From assembly GCA_963556145.1 (NCBI GenBank), contig OY744464.1, positions 5,270,001-5,334,000 on the forward strand: DNA of 64,000 nucleotides. The letters are read 5' to 3'. Origin of the DNA: Hygrocybe punicea. Taxonomy: Eukaryota > Basidiomycota > Agaricomycetes > Agaricales > Hygrophoraceae. The position numbers and the translations under genes were made by a program. Positions 46,601-59,943 of the stretch are shown here, in pieces (position 1 is the first letter of the stretch; every line of letters starts with the position of its first letter). The notes under the pieces were generated by a model that was not told the origin of the DNA, ran no database searches, and saw only the letters and a program-made list of their open reading frames with translations.

Positions 46601-47072
46601 TACGTGACTCTGGGGATCCAGCCGGAAACAGAGGAACTTCAGCCGGAGAGATGATACCAAGCTCTTTTTGGAGCAGCTCGAGGAATAAGTTGGCAGTAGC
46701 AAAGTCACCCGCCGACCCGGCCAAGTGAGGCTTCGTAGCATACTGACGAGATGCTTCGAGTGCGCTTGCTTCATTCGGAACTGACCTGGAAAATCTAAGC
46801 TTGTGGATAATCCCAAGGCTCCGGAAATCGACTCACAGAAACAACTTCTCCGCTGCCTTACCCACCAAAGGATGTCCCACACCGTATATATCATGGTCAC
46901 TCCGATTCCAACGACCATACCTCCTGTGTCCCCATATACCAAAGATACCGAGGGCTATCAACAGGAGTACCGACGAAAATGTCCGTCGCCTGAAGATAGC
47001 TGGTCTTGTTCGCGAAGGGTACTGCTCTGCTCCAGGTCCCTTTAGAGGGACATACAGTTCTTCTTCCTTCAT
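43670..47072 (-). CDS. M28 peptidase of the glutamate carboxypeptidase II / transferrin-receptor family
   Basis: Fourteen exons from ATG 47072 to TGA 43670: 47072-46837, 46785-46313, 46265-46204, 46152-46058, 45999-45764, 45704-45612, 45552-45548, 45488-45357, 45294-45213, 45153-44861, 44801-44682, 44632-44523, 44470-43854, 43800-43670. Product 894 aa. A type II anchor (SSVLLLIALGIFGIWG) is followed by a protease-associated domain and the catalytic domain. All five zinc-ligand positions of the family are visible: His in GNHRD, Asp in ATDPSSG, Glu in DAEE, Asp in NLDSSVSG, His in YHYHS, so it should be active. The C-terminal TFR dimerisation domain (VNKK/INKK to WYRHLGVAPGKWLGYG) is interrupted by a long basic insert. 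It resembles yeast Vps70/Tre1. The 5-nt exon 7 is required for the frame. Confidence 0.92.
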
Positions 47073-47257
47073 TAAACTTGAAAACAAAGCGTCACTATGA
47101 AACTGATCAGTCTTATTCTCAAGGCTGAAGTATGGCGTTGTTGTGTAGTTCGGGTTGTTGGGTTCGATTGCCGTTTACGTATTCTAGTATACGCGGGCTT
47201 TTATCCATAACGTACAAGAATTCTGTGGCTCTAGCTACGGCACTGACTATCCACAAT

Positions 47258-49809
47258 TCAGTTTTTCCCTAGGATCAGACACGTCCTCGATGGAATATAC
47301 ACCTGCCGAGAAGGTATCCGTAAAGGAGATAGCAAAAAAGTAGCTGTGTTACGGGACTGACCTGCAACCAATTTTTCCTCCCGTTCCACTCCATTGGGGT
47401 GGTGAAATATTGGCTATCTAAAGCAATATTATCAAACCCACCAAAATTTCGCTCGTCGCTGCTCAATGCAACGTTGTAGTCCCCGGGCTCCTCCACCCCA
47501 ACGCGATAGTCCGTATAGCTCTGTGTGGGGTGGAAATTGAAGATAAACAGCAGGCCAGCCCGCTCGTACACAATCATCTTGTCCTTTTCGTTTTTCAACG
47601 AAACATACGCCTATGCGAAAATGAGTCAGAATTTGTCTCCCTTGTTTCAGAGATGGGCTACTTGGGGTGACCTCAACCAGCCATACTGTTCCGCGAGGTG
47701 GTTCATGGCGATATCGAAGTTGTTCAAGTACTTGTAGCGCAGTATGGCATCGTCGACGACGTTCCATTGGCGCCTCGCATAATGGAAAGAGTTATTGTTG
47801 CCTACCCGAGGGAAGTCGAGCCACTGTAATCGTTCGACACTGTTATTCGGAATATCGAAGGGAAGGAAAGGAAGACAACCTCTGGATGGCCGAATTCATT
47901 TCCTTCAAAATTCAAGTAACCTTCTCCGCCCAGAGAATGCGTGAGTAGCCTGTTGATCGGGCAAGAAATCAATTGAAGGCTAGAAGATGACCCCCGTACG
48001 ACAGACCGAATCATTTTGTGTAACGCAAGCCCTCTTGCGATGATAGGCGTCAACGGAGTCAAATCCGACATATTAGTATCTGACGGTATCAATGCCATTA
48101 GCCACATGCATATTCTCGAATCCAAAACCTACACATCTCTTTATCCATCAGCCAAAACGCCAGCGTCTTGTCACCAACCAGCGCCTGATCATGACTTTCA
48201 CAATAGGCAATACTCAGCTCACCATGGCGTCTGTTGGTAAGAGTATGCACAATGTTGCCTAGGTCCCACTCGTCGTCAGATTTGTGCTTGAGGAGTTTGA
48301 TCCACATGTCAGGTATAGCCATCGAAAGACGGTAGTCAAAACCGACGCCCCCTTGGGAGACTGGGATGCACAGAAGAGGCATACCGGAGACATCTTCCGC
48401 AATGGTGATGACTGAGGGGTAGAGAGTATGTAGTGCATCATTTGCCTGTTAGCGGAAGTCAATAATGCGGTTTCAGAAGACAATTTGCGGAAACTCACCA
48501 ACATGAGATATACGACGCCCTCTTCGTCTGCCCCATCATCAAAGTACTCGTGATACCCGCCAGAGAATCCCGTCCCAATTCCATGGTGTAAATACATCAT
48601 GCTCGTTACTCCATCAAATCTGAATCCGTCAAAGCGATACTCTTCCATGTAGAACCTTAAGTTGCTCAACAGAAATCTGAGAACCTCATGAGAGCTATAA
48701 TTGAAGAGCCTGCTGTCCCATAGGTCGTGCCGGCCTTTCGCGCCTTCATGAAAGTAGAGGTGGTCGGTCCCATCGAATTCGTTCAGGCCGTCTAGGACAT
48801 TTTTACAGGCATGGGAGTGTACGATATCGAGGAGGACTGTTATTCCCATGCCATGTGCGGTATCTATCAATTCTTTAAGCTCCTCAGGCGTCCCGTATCG
48901 CGAGCTTGCGGCAAAAAAGCTCGTAACTTGATATCCGAAAGCTGCAGTAGAATATATTTATGTCAGAAAGCGATGGCTTTTTGAGCGATCCGCAATGCGG
49001 CGTACATGCGTAGTATGCGTGCTCCATAATAGCCATCAGTTGAATGGTGTTATATCCGAGGATCTTGATCCTGGTCAAGATATTTTGGGTGAATTCTTTG
49101 TACGTTCCGACGCGGCCTTCAGTGGTCGATATGCCGACATGAGCCTCATAAATAATTGCGTCTTTGGGCTTGGGGGGAAGGGGATGCCGGAAGGTGTACT
49201 TGATTTCTGCCGGAGGATTCCAAAAACGTGCTTCATATACAGGGGATTGGCTGAGGTCTTGAGTGACGCGCTTGATCCAGGCGGGAATACGTTCAATTCG
49301 TTCTTGGGATGGTAAAACCATGGAAATCTATAACAAAAAATATGAAGATTAGAACGCGAGTCGAATGGCGTCGCACTGACTTTGAGTTTTGTGTCGTGAG
49401 GAATTGCACAGACTCCGGGAGATTTGGGGGGCAATATGATTTCCCAAACACCGAAAACATCCTTTGTCATTGGATGCGATGTCCTGTTCCAATGGTCTGT
49501 GATCGATGACGACCATTAGCCAACTGAACCTACGTTGCCAAACAACGAGGACTTGCTAAATTCCCCGATCAGATAGGCCTCCTGGGCGTTCGGGGCCCAT
49601 TCACGATATACGACCTCGCCGTCCTTGCCAACATTAAGGCCAAACTTCATGTATCCCTGTGTGAAGTTTTCATATCCGCCTTCATGTTGTTCGATAGTAT
49701 CCTTCCATTTCCTGAACGTGTCATGTCGACGCAAGATGGCGGGTATTTGAGGCTTCAGATAACCATCCAGTTTCAGGACCACCTCTGGGTCAAGCGCTGA
49801 TGTGGGCAT
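47258..49809 (-). CDS. GLC3: 1,4-alpha-glucan (glycogen) branching enzyme
   Basis: Ten exons: 49809-49530, 49496-49381, 49327-49006, 48941-48499, 48446-48133, 48079-48007, 47949-47880, 47823-47662, 47610-47362 and 47301-47258; 690 aa, normal for the family. It moves alpha-1,4 glucan segments to alpha-1,6 branches during glycogen synthesis in the cytosol. An N-terminal CBM48-like region ([26 protein letters not shown]) precedes the GH13 barrel. Region I is DIVHSH, region II with the nucleophile Asp is [14 protein letters not shown], region III with the acid Glu is IAEDVSG, and region IV is [12 protein letters not shown]. Intron 1 as read is only 33 nt. The start MPTSALDPE was chosen because upstream readings lack family similarity. 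Confidence 0.93.
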
Positions 49810-49880
49810 TTTCTCGCAAAAAGGTGGCGACAAGCAAGCTTTATAAGTTATGTACATGACGTCATAATAAATGCCACAGC

Positions 49881-52430
49881 TCAGAGCAACCACCCTCTCT
49901 TGAGCGCATACCCTACGACCTCACTCGCACTCTGCGGCCCCACCGCCGTCGCTTGCATGTTCTCGCTCGTCGGGGCCTGTGTCTTCCGTCTTCCCTTCCT
50001 CTTCAACGATGCCTTAGGTTTTGCCACTTCAGCAACACATTCGTTCAAAACCTTCTCAACCTCCACAAGACATTCGTAAGAAGATTTTTCCGTAAACGCT
50101 GCCGGAGGGGAAGAGGAAGCGGTGTTTCTACGAGAAGCAGCTGGGGGTTTTAGTCGCTTTGAGTGTAAGAGCTTGAGTGTTAAGTAGTGAAGCCACTACA
50201 ATAACATGGTCAGACTCTGCACTATGGATAGATGGAGGCTTACCATGACATTGGTCAGAGGCTTGTACTCCTCCCAAGCATCCTGAGTATGTATCCTCAT
50301 AATCCGATACACATCGAATTGATAGTCTCCTATAAGGACGACGATGATGCTTTCCCTTATTGAGTCAGACGGCAACTCACCTTCCCCCATGAAGATTTCT
50401 TCCGCAAACGGCGTCCAATGCACCCTCTCCCCCCCCGCCCCATCCCCGGCGTCCATTCTTGACAGCCCGAGGTCAATTACTGTTGCTTTCACCCCATACA
50501 CTGGTTGGTCTATTGCGATAGTCTTCTGCGAGTCTATCTTGGGCTTGAGAGGCATCACATGAGTGCTGGGTATGTTTTTCACGAGTATTTGTCCCCAATG
50601 AAGGTCCCGGTGCTATTTGTCATACAGATGTAAGTGAGGGACGGTGTAAGTAAAGCGGAACTTCTGAAAAGCCAACCTCGAATGAAACCAACTGCTCGGC
50701 CTGCGCGAGCGCCCTCGTCACTTGCCAGAATAAACTGCATGCCTGCCGCCACCCGTACTTACTCGCGTTCGTAAACGAGTATGCTTCCAGATCAGGTCCG
50801 CCGTTGGGCAACACTATGATGGCGTACACTTGCGAAACGCTGAAAGTATCTGAAAAGGAGATATAAATTCATACCAATGTGGAGGCAGAAGAGCTACCGC
50901 GCGAAAGGACGCACCGGGCCTAATACTTTCCGATCCCTTTCGCTCGAAATATTCGTCCCATAACTCGAGCAACACCTCTGGATACCGACCCCGCACCACA
51001 TACGTTCTCAAAAGCTTAACAAACCCTTCACACATCTCTCCCATTGCGCGCGTCACGATCACCTCCTTTAACACATCTTTCGTGTCGCTGGGCGGTGGGC
51101 TGTCCTTCTCCTCTTGCTCGTCGACTTCCCGAATCATATCCCCATACTTGGCAGCCTCGGACTTGTTCTTATTCGAAGCTTGAGGTGTCGGACCTTTGGC
51201 TTGTCTGTCTTTCAGACTTTCATCTCGCAAAGGTATAACCTTGAGAACCACATCTCCGATTCCAAACACTTCCGAATAACTGGCCTCGCCAATCTTTCTA
51301 AACACCATTTCGTCACCTCCGTCGTTGCTCGCCGCACTTCGAACAATTGGATCCAAGGGAAACATATCAATAAATGCAGAGAATTCATGCGGCCCGCATA
51401 AATCCTGTGCACATTCTTCCAGCAGTGGTAATAGATACTCCGGTGGAGTCTCGATCTGTGGGCGTTTACCTGTGGGCTTGCGATTCAGATCGGAAGAACT
51501 TGAAGGTGTGATGTCAATGTCCAGGCTGATGTTGGAAAAATCAAGCGATAGGCCGAAGTCTGTTGGTGTTGTCGGTGACGGTGGGGAGGGGGGCTCGAAG
51601 AGGCGTCTGGAACGACTCCCTGCCACACCACGGATGGGAGTGAGCTGACGTGGGCGCTGAATAGGGAATGGGAAGTCTGGGTATCGAATTAGTGGTGCGG
51701 GTGCGGGTGCGGGTGCTGGTGCTGGTGCTGGTGCTGGTGCTGGTGCTGTCCGCACTGGGCGAGTCGACTGTGGAGGCAAGGGTTGGGAGGCGAGCTGAAG
51801 CTTGGATTTGGGGGCTGGGGTTAGCGCATTATCCGAAAGTGATGCAGAAGTAGAGACCCTCTTCTCCTGACTGACCCTCCGCCCCTCTTGGTCCAGGACT
51901 ATGATATCGACATCCACATATGGCGAAAATGGCTTCTTCAAACTCAGAGGAGTCCTTCTAGTTCCTGCTACCTTTGCTTTCTTCCGCGTCTGTGCTGTCT
52001 TGGTCATTGCGGGAGAGCCTGGAACGTTGATGAGGTACACCCCCAGCGGTGGCCGGGAAGGTGTTGTGAGATCATCAATTTTGCTGGGGTCTGACTTTGT
52101 TGGAGGGGGTTGCGATCTCTGACCACCAGTCATTGTCTTGTCGCTGTCAATGATGACCTGAACTCGTGTTCGTTTCTTTACTTTGGCCGGTGGTGAGAGC
52201 ACAGGCGAATGCCTTTTTTTCCTATATATTTTCACTGTGTGAGGCGAGGGCGAGGGTGAATTAGAAAAGTTTTCGCGCTTTCGCATCCTGGATGCGATGG
52301 GTGCCCCCAAAACGGTGGTTGCGTTGAGAATAGAAAACGGGTTTGTGTTCTGTCGATCATCGGGAGCATTCACTATGCGTTGGTGGCGTCGTCCGTAGGA
52401 GAACACTTGTTTCGTGCGTGTTCCGAGCAT
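49881..52430 (-). CDS. Haspin-like histone H3 kinase
   Basis: Exons 52430-50915, 50849-50677, 50612-50381, 50329-50244 and 50195-49881 give 773 aa. Haspin phosphorylates histone H3 Thr3 at mitotic centromeres. The N-terminal 420 residues are disordered, basic and Ser/Pro-rich, with a run of about ten Ala-Pro pairs. The kinase region begins with GEASYSEVFGIGD (glycine loop) and VVLKVIPL (lysine). It has the haspin-specific ELWDEYFERKGSESIRP and YAIIVLPNGGPDLE, the catalytic loop HRDLHWGQIL, and VIDLGLSRM in place of a DFG-type metal motif. The start was set at MLGTRTKQVFSY; an open frame continues upstream to 52589 but runs through a hydrophobic stretch and into PSF2. Start codons of haspin and PSF2 are 144 bp apart. 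Confidence 0.92.
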
Positions 52431-52574
52431 TATTAGGGCCAGAAGTAAGGGTGTCGCGATGAGCAGCAGAACTGCTAGGGAGGACCAAGGGGACAGCAGC
52501 GTGAAGATTACCGGTTGGCTACTCGAGCTATAACTTGAACAACATCGCGTCTGGTCACATGACTGTCCACTGGC
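52431..52574. promoter_or_regulatory. Shared divergent promoter of haspin and PSF2
   Basis: Only 144 bp separate the two start codons, so both promoters must lie here or in the 5' exons. It contains GGTCACATGAC. No TATA box is obvious. Confidence 0.55.
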
Positions 52575-53363
52575 ATGTCCCTCCCCCAATCCCTTCGTAC
52601 CTCTGTAACACCTCCAGAACTCGAGCTAGTGGCTTCCGAACAGCTCGTCGAGATTATCCCCCTCATTTCCATGGAAAAGACAGCCTTCATTTCTGTGTGT
52701 CTCCAGTCCTCATGGCTTTCTGTCGGTCTCACGCATCCGGAAGGGTGCCTATGGACCACTTCGTCCACCAATCAAATCTCGCGTGCCCCTTTGGATGGCG
52801 GTGAATCTTAAATTGAAGAAGAAATGTCACATCGTCGCGCCTGATTGGCTCACCGTCGGTAGGCATTGCCCGTCTTCTGTCCGGCCGACCAATATAACAA
52901 ACACTCTCAGAGTTTCTGCAGGAACGACTCACAAGAGAAACGACCCAGCCCGAATTCAGCGACCTCCCTTTCCGTTTCGCAGAAATATCTAAAGTTCTTC
53001 TCGACATGTATGTTTCGTCTCTCTCTCTTCAAAACTTTTCAGCGTAATCACATCTCACGCAGCGCGTCAGACGACCTTCAAAATCCGGAAAAAATTCGCT
53101 TCGTACTTAAAGACCTTCGCGAGGCTCGACAAGCCAAGAGTCGAGATGGTCTACAAACGCTCGATCACAGTGAGCTCAGTGTACGTCCACATCGTTCCGA
53201 TATAGAAACCACGCCACGATCAATCATTTAGCTGCCAAACCTCTGCTCGATGGAAATCAATGAGATAAGGCCATTCTTTATTCGTTCCATGAGCGTTCTC
53301 ACCCAGCTCGTCCGTGAGCCTGCCCATGGCGTGCATGCACAACCTGGACCCTTTGGTGCCTGA
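52575..53363 (+). CDS. PSF2: GINS complex subunit Psf2 (DNA replication)
   Basis: Exons 52575-52694, 52744-52858, 52911-53007, 53063-53180 and 53232-53363 give 193 aa, typical of fungal Psf2. GINS joins Cdc45 and MCM2-7 in the replicative helicase. Family landmarks run in order: TPPELELVASEQLVEIIPLI, the arm YGPLRPP, VPLWMAVNLKLKKKCHIVAP, PFRFAEISKVLLD, LKDLREARQAKSRDGLQ, LDHSEL and MEINEIRPFFIRSM. The C-terminus (TQLVREPAHGVHAQPGPFGA) is as expected for this subunit. Introns are 49-55 nt. It faces haspin head to head, so two cell-cycle genes share one promoter region. Confidence 0.95.
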
Positions 53364-53648
53364 CGAATCCTGATCTGTGCGGTCATCGAGCATTGAGCAC
53401 CAATCATCCAAGAGGCTGTCCTCCTCGACAGCTAACTTCACCGGTACCAAAGGCCTATGTGTCTGCGTTTTGAGTGGAATCAAGTACAATTTATAAGTAA
53501 TCATCATCATGATGTTGGCCACAAATTTCCAAATTAGTAACTTCAAAGCGGCTTCACGGCAACGCTTAATTCCTGGTATAATTTGGAGCTCCGATCCAAT
53601 CCTCACCTCCCGAAGACTTTTGACCGACTCCGTAAACTTGAAGTTGCA

Positions 53649-55928
53649 ATGTTTGACCCCCTGAGCTCGACGAGTGCCATATTCGCTGCTGATGGCCCCA
53701 CTACTCCACCCTGGCCAACCACACCCCATCAGCCAAATTCTCCCATCCCAAACCTACGTCGAGCGCCTTCACCAGCAGCACCTGTAACCCCGGACAAGGG
53801 ACCAGTCACAGGTCCATACGGCAAAGAGCCACAGATATACGGTCAACCAGACCCAGGACTCATCTCTCCTCATGAGGCTGTTGGCTCTAATGGGACGAAA
53901 TTCGAGAAACCTGGACCGTACCTCAGAGTGAGGATTACCGGCCTGGACAGAAATCGAAGAGACATTCTCATCAGACTGGACGCGCAGGTTGGCATGACAC
54001 AGACCATAGATTTACTCATGCTTACCACAAATCCAGACCAACCTCACTAACTTCACCGGTACAACATACCGGAACGTGTCCCGTTCGTATCTCGAATTCC
54101 AACATTTCTACGAATCTGTCGTTCACAACAATCCTCAAACCATAATTCCCGCCCTTCCCTTGCCACAAACATCCGCACCCACGGACGAAGAAGATGATCG
54201 ACTTGTTAAAATCATGCTACAGAGATGGGTGACCAGGATTTGCGAGGATCCCATTCTCCTTCATGACGAAGACCTTCGGGCCTTTGTCGAGAGTGATTTT
54301 GGTTACCAGCCTACTCCACGTTCTCGAAAGAAATCTGGCTCGACATACGGCCTTATACGACGTGGTGTCCCAGATGAAGATGAAGAACTACAGCGAGCTC
54401 GTTTTGAATTGACAAAACTCGAGGGTCAGTTCTTTGATACGGCCAAAGCCATCGACAAACTCGCTGCCACACGGAAAAGTTGGTGTTAATCTAACTCAAG
54501 GACTACTTGATCATTCAGACCTATATTTCTAGCCCTCGCATTGGCCCATACGGAAATGGGGAACAAACTTATCAATGTTGCTAGTACGGAAGCACACCCG
54601 CCTTTAGGCAATGCCTTTCGTAAATTTGGTAGAACGTGGCATAGTCTTGCAGATCTCAACCAATCTCAAGCTATCAGCGAATGCGTCATCATCGGGGATT
54701 CATTTGGGTATCAAGGGATGAATGCTCGGTCTGCGAAGGAGACTCTCCTTCAACGGACTGGTGTCCTAGAGGAATATCAAGCCGCTGTCAAAAGTACGAT
54801 ATCGAAACGCAGACACATTGAGCGTCTGAAGTCCAGTTCCAACATCCGGCCGGATCGGGTGGATGACGCATTGGCAGACATGGAAGAGGTTGTCTCTTAC
54901 CTTATAATGGAATTCAAACTATTGAGCTCCTCTCGATCTTTCAGGCCGACAAGTACGAGCAAGTACTTGCCAAGCGTGCAGAAGGAATATCGCAAAATCT
55001 ACATATGGCCCTTCAAACACACAACCGACATGCCAATAGCGATGTGACATCTGCCTTGATCGAACATGTTCGCTCCTCCATCATGTACGAAAGGCAGCTG
55101 CTGCGCGAATTGGAGGCACTCAGTCCAGATGTTGCCAATGCTGCAAATAAAGCTGTCTCAACTGCTAACGGTGCTCCCAAGCCGACTGTAGTGCCACCCT
55201 TGGAGGATTTCTCACCGCCTCCACCTGTTATTCAAACTGTCCCTCCATTACTTGCACGGGCTGTCACGCGACCGCCGCCTATTATCTCCAGTCCTCCTGC
55301 GCGCGTGAGGAAAGAGCCATTGTCAGTTTCATCTACGCTACCTCCTCCTCCTCTACAAGAGATATCTTCGACTTCTTCAAGCCAGTCATTTGCCAAACAG
55401 ACGCCTTGGTCGCCGACATCAACTTCGTCAAGCAACCCCTTCGGTCAACAAGATCCATTGTCACCACCCTCTGGACAGTCATTCTCTCGGCAATCACAGT
55501 CCTCCTCAGGCGCAGGTCCTTCTAAAACACCAATTCCTCAACCAATCCCAACCTCCCCGCCACTTGTAGATGAGCCCCCTTTGGGAGGACGCTACATGGA
55601 CGGCACTAAATCGATGTTTGTGAAGTCGACATCATCACCCCTTACTCCGCCATTGCCGACATCATCGTCTGCGACCTTCAGCCCTGGACCGCTGCAGAGA
55701 GCACAGATGGCAAACCCAAGTCATACTAACTCCCTTGGCAAAGCTGCAACTTCTCCATTACTCCCCTCGACTACGCAAAGTCCCAATGGTCATGCTACAC
55801 AGAATGATGTATTTGATCCGCTCGGCCAGGTAAAACCTACATTAATGTCGAGTTCTGTGCGGGTACAACCTTCACGGCCAAGATTGGATGCAAGAGAGGC
55901 CGCTAGCAAACTTGCGAACATGTTCTAG
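53649..55928 (+). CDS. VPS17: Retromer sorting nexin Vps17
   Basis: Exons 53649-53987, 54037-54478, 54533-54888 and 54945-55928 give 706 aa. Vps17 pairs with Vps5 as the membrane-bending SNX-BAR part of retromer, recycling cargo from endosome to Golgi. A Pro-rich N-terminus leads to a PX domain at about 95-220 (PYLRVRITGLDRNRRD, TYRNVSRSYLEFQHFYE, PALPLPQT, RWVTRICEDPIL). A BAR-type helical region follows from FELTKLEGQFF to MYERQLLREL. The final 240 residues are a Ser/Pro-rich tail with FGQQDPLSPPS-type segments. As is usual for Vps17, the PX region lacks the full set of basic phosphoinositide-binding residues. The start is MFDPLSS; the frame is open a further 22 codons upstream. Confidence 0.93.
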
Positions 55929-56111
55929 GTTATCCACCTGCAATCAACGCAGTTGCCCATGGCATCATCGCGACTTGTACAGCGTAGGGGTTCCACTTTG
56001 TATATTCATTAAGATATCAACGCAAGCTATATTGATACTCGCTCTGTAATTTGAGAGCCTACAGAATTGGTTGTCTTCGTATCTATTTGTTACGGACTTC
56101 GGGATGCTATT

Positions 56112-57491
<1,380 letters not shown>

Positions 57492-57597
57492 GGCAAACAG
57501 CAGATAGTGGATGTAGACCAGGCAGAACCGTCTTTATCGTGATTCGACTCGGACATGAACGCGAAATTCCGACGGCCGAATCATTTTTTTTCAAGCC
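57492..57597. promoter_or_regulatory. Shared divergent promoter of LEU2 and NOB1
   Basis: 106 bp between start codons. A run of eight Ts precedes NOB1. No specific operator recognised. Confidence 0.5.
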
Positions 57598-59138
57598 ATG
57601 TCTCTCCCTCCACAACCACGCTGCAAAAACCTAGTCTTAGATGCAGGGCCATTACTCTCGTTATCTCCACTTCGAGGTTTGGCAGAGACATACTTGACCG
57701 TTCCTCAAGTCCTTGCAGAACTAAAGGATAAGCGAGCTCGGGAACACTTTGAGCGTCTGGGTTTGCATGCTGGAGTTCGGATTGAAGTACGCTCCCCGGA
57801 CCCCGCTTCATTGGCACACGGTGGGTGCGTTCGTTGCGGGCCATTGTCACGATCACTGATTGTCAAGGGATTCAGTGACTCAGTTTGCAAAAAAGACTGG
57901 CGACTACGCTGTTCTTTCGCATGCTGATCTATGTTTGGTGGCTCTGACTTATGCTTTACACGTACAAGATGTAGCGGAGAAAGCATCTGAACAGGCCAGT
58001 TCTTTTGAACCAAGTTATATTGCCCTCACTCTGAGCTTTATCAGACAAGAACGGTTGAAAGCATTTCGGAGACTTTGGATGCTACTTCCCTCAATAACAA
58101 CCACACATCGGAAGGAGTAGAAGGAGAGCGGACTGAGATCGATGCGCAGGTCCACTGTTCAGGTCCGGATAGTCTTCCACGAACCACAGGCGACGAGAAA
58201 CCTCTGGATTTCGCGCTTGAAAACCAATCCGTCAATGATTCTTCACTACCAATCAATCCCGCTTCAGCCGAACCCACCCCACCTCCAGGTTCATACGATC
58301 CGTGTAACAGTGATATTGAAGCACTATATGACGACCCCTCGGACAGCGAGGACGGCGAAGGTGAATGGATAACACCGTCTAATGCGGCGTTGCACAAGTT
58401 TCATGCGCTCGAGCTTCTGCCGAACACTGGGATGAAGAGCAAGGGAAAAGCCAACGAGTTTGTCAATGCAGGATGTATGACGGCGGATTTCGCTATGCAG
58501 AATGTGTTGCTTCAGATGGGGCTGAATTTAGTGAGCATTGAAGGCAAAAGAGTCGAGAAACTCAAGACTTGGGTGTTGCGATGTCACGCATGTTTCAAGT
58601 ACGCTCACCCATATTCGCTTTTGATCTGTACGTCGACACTGACTATTTCAGAATATGCAAAGATGCGTCAAAAAAGTTTTGTCCGTCTTGCGGTAACCCC
58701 ACTCTTCTCCGAGCATCAGTAACAGTTACCGCACCCGGTGTGTCTTCAACACCAGTGATGCAAGTGCACCTCAAGAAGAACTTTCAATACAAAACGCGAG
58801 GAACCATATACTCAATCCCCAATCCGAAACCCGGTTCAGCGAAGACCGGGTCAGGGGAAGGACTTATTTTGCGTGAGGATCAGTTGGAATACATGCGTGC
58901 GAAGAAGCGTGCTGACACGAAGAGAGAACGGGATGAGCAGAAGATGATGAAAGGGATTTTTGACAAAGGAGAGCCTGGTGTCAGTGTTGGAAGCTGGATG
59001 GATCCGGATTGGATGCCTGAAATGCTCAGTGTTGGGGCCGGCGGGAAGGGGAGGAAAATTAGGAGCGGAATGGATGGAGATATGCCTGTCATTGGCTATG
59101 GTCGGAGGAATCCGAATGAGCGAAAGAGGCGGAAGTAA
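57598..59138 (+). CDS. NOB1: Nob1, 20S pre-rRNA site-D endonuclease
   Basis: Exons 57598-57820, 57876-57970, 58045-58598 and 58652-59138 give 452 aa. Nob1 makes the final cut that forms the 18S rRNA 3' end in pre-40S particles. The PIN nuclease domain (about 1-105) shows the catalytic acids: LVLDAGPLL, VLAELKDKRAREHF and LSHADLCLVALTYAL. An acidic, variable middle leads to EWITPSNAALHK, TADFAMQNVLLQMGL and a zinc ribbon with RCHACFK and FCPSCGN. The C-terminal LEYMRAKKRADTKRE and PNERKRRK are typical. Intron 2 (57971-58044, donor GTAGCG) is the least certain junction; it was chosen because it is the only nearby donor in phase with the next exon. Confidence 0.93.
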
Positions 59139-59199
59139 GAGGACCTTATGATGGATCGTTTTGCTAGAGAATTTGGTTCGATTTACAAATTACGATGTT

Positions 59200-59884
59200 C
59201 TATGAACCCAAACTTCTGTTCATGAAGCGTCGTTTCTGGAATGACATCCACCATTTATTGGGTTTGCCAGTCCCATCGGCGTAAAGACGCTCCACCAATC
59301 GCGCAGCCAACTCCTGTCGAACCTGTGTCAAATATTGTCGGAGGTATTCTGTAGAGCCATCAGAAATTCGAATATAATGTAACAGATCACTCCTACCAGC
59401 ATCTGCTCGGCTCGCGGGCGTAGCATAGTGGGCATTCAGAGGAAAGTTGGCGTCTCCCGGAATGGGGAAGTTATCAACCGATAGTGTGTTGAGTGATTTA
59501 GATGCTTCAATTTGGTTAGGTACTGTTCGTGCGCTACCGATTTTGGCTAGGCAGTCGGAGATGTAGAGAATAAGCACGATGAGAATACGGTCTGCAGGGC
59601 CTTTGATCTCGAAGTTGCGAAAAAGGGAGTTGGCACGGAAAAGATCGAGCGTTTCATCAATTATGTCTGCTTTATCGGGGTCCGCTGGACGAGAGATTGT
59701 AAGACAAACTTGTTATGGGGCAAGAACATACCAACGGGGGCTGGTCCACGGATTCTGGTCTTTATTGGGAGGATGGCCATGTTCCCAACCTGTCTGACAT
59801 CGGGTTCTTCATTAAGAGACGAGTGATACGCCTAATAGCGAGTGTTAACGACTATCATTTTAACTGAGAGGTGCTTACAGGCAT
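59200..59884 (-). CDS. ARC18: ARP2/3 complex subunit 3 (ARPC3, p21-Arc)
   Basis: Exons 59884-59879, 59831-59732, 59684-59397 and 59348-59200 give 180 aa. It is part of the Arp2/3 complex that nucleates branched actin. The first coding exon is just ATGCCT. Landmarks: MPAYHSSLNEEPDVRQVGNM, ILPIKTRIRGPAP, IIDETLDLFRANSLFRNFE, GPADRILIVLILYISDCL, FPLNAHY, YLRQYLTQVRQELAARLVER and KPNKWWMSFQKRRFMNRSL, which cover the whole family. Length is normal. An in-frame extension to ATG 60016 exists but overlaps exon 1 of the divergent channel gene and is not used in the model. Confidence 0.94.
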
Positions 59885-59943
59885 GAAGTGAAAAGGTCTC
59901 AGGCAAACAGTGACAAACACCCCTTGTTCTGGCAGAAACTTGA
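59885..59943. promoter_or_regulatory. Very short divergent interval between ARPC3 and the TRP channel
   Basis: 59 bp separate the two modelled start codons; transcripts probably overlap antisense. No TATA box or named operator seen. Confidence 0.45.
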
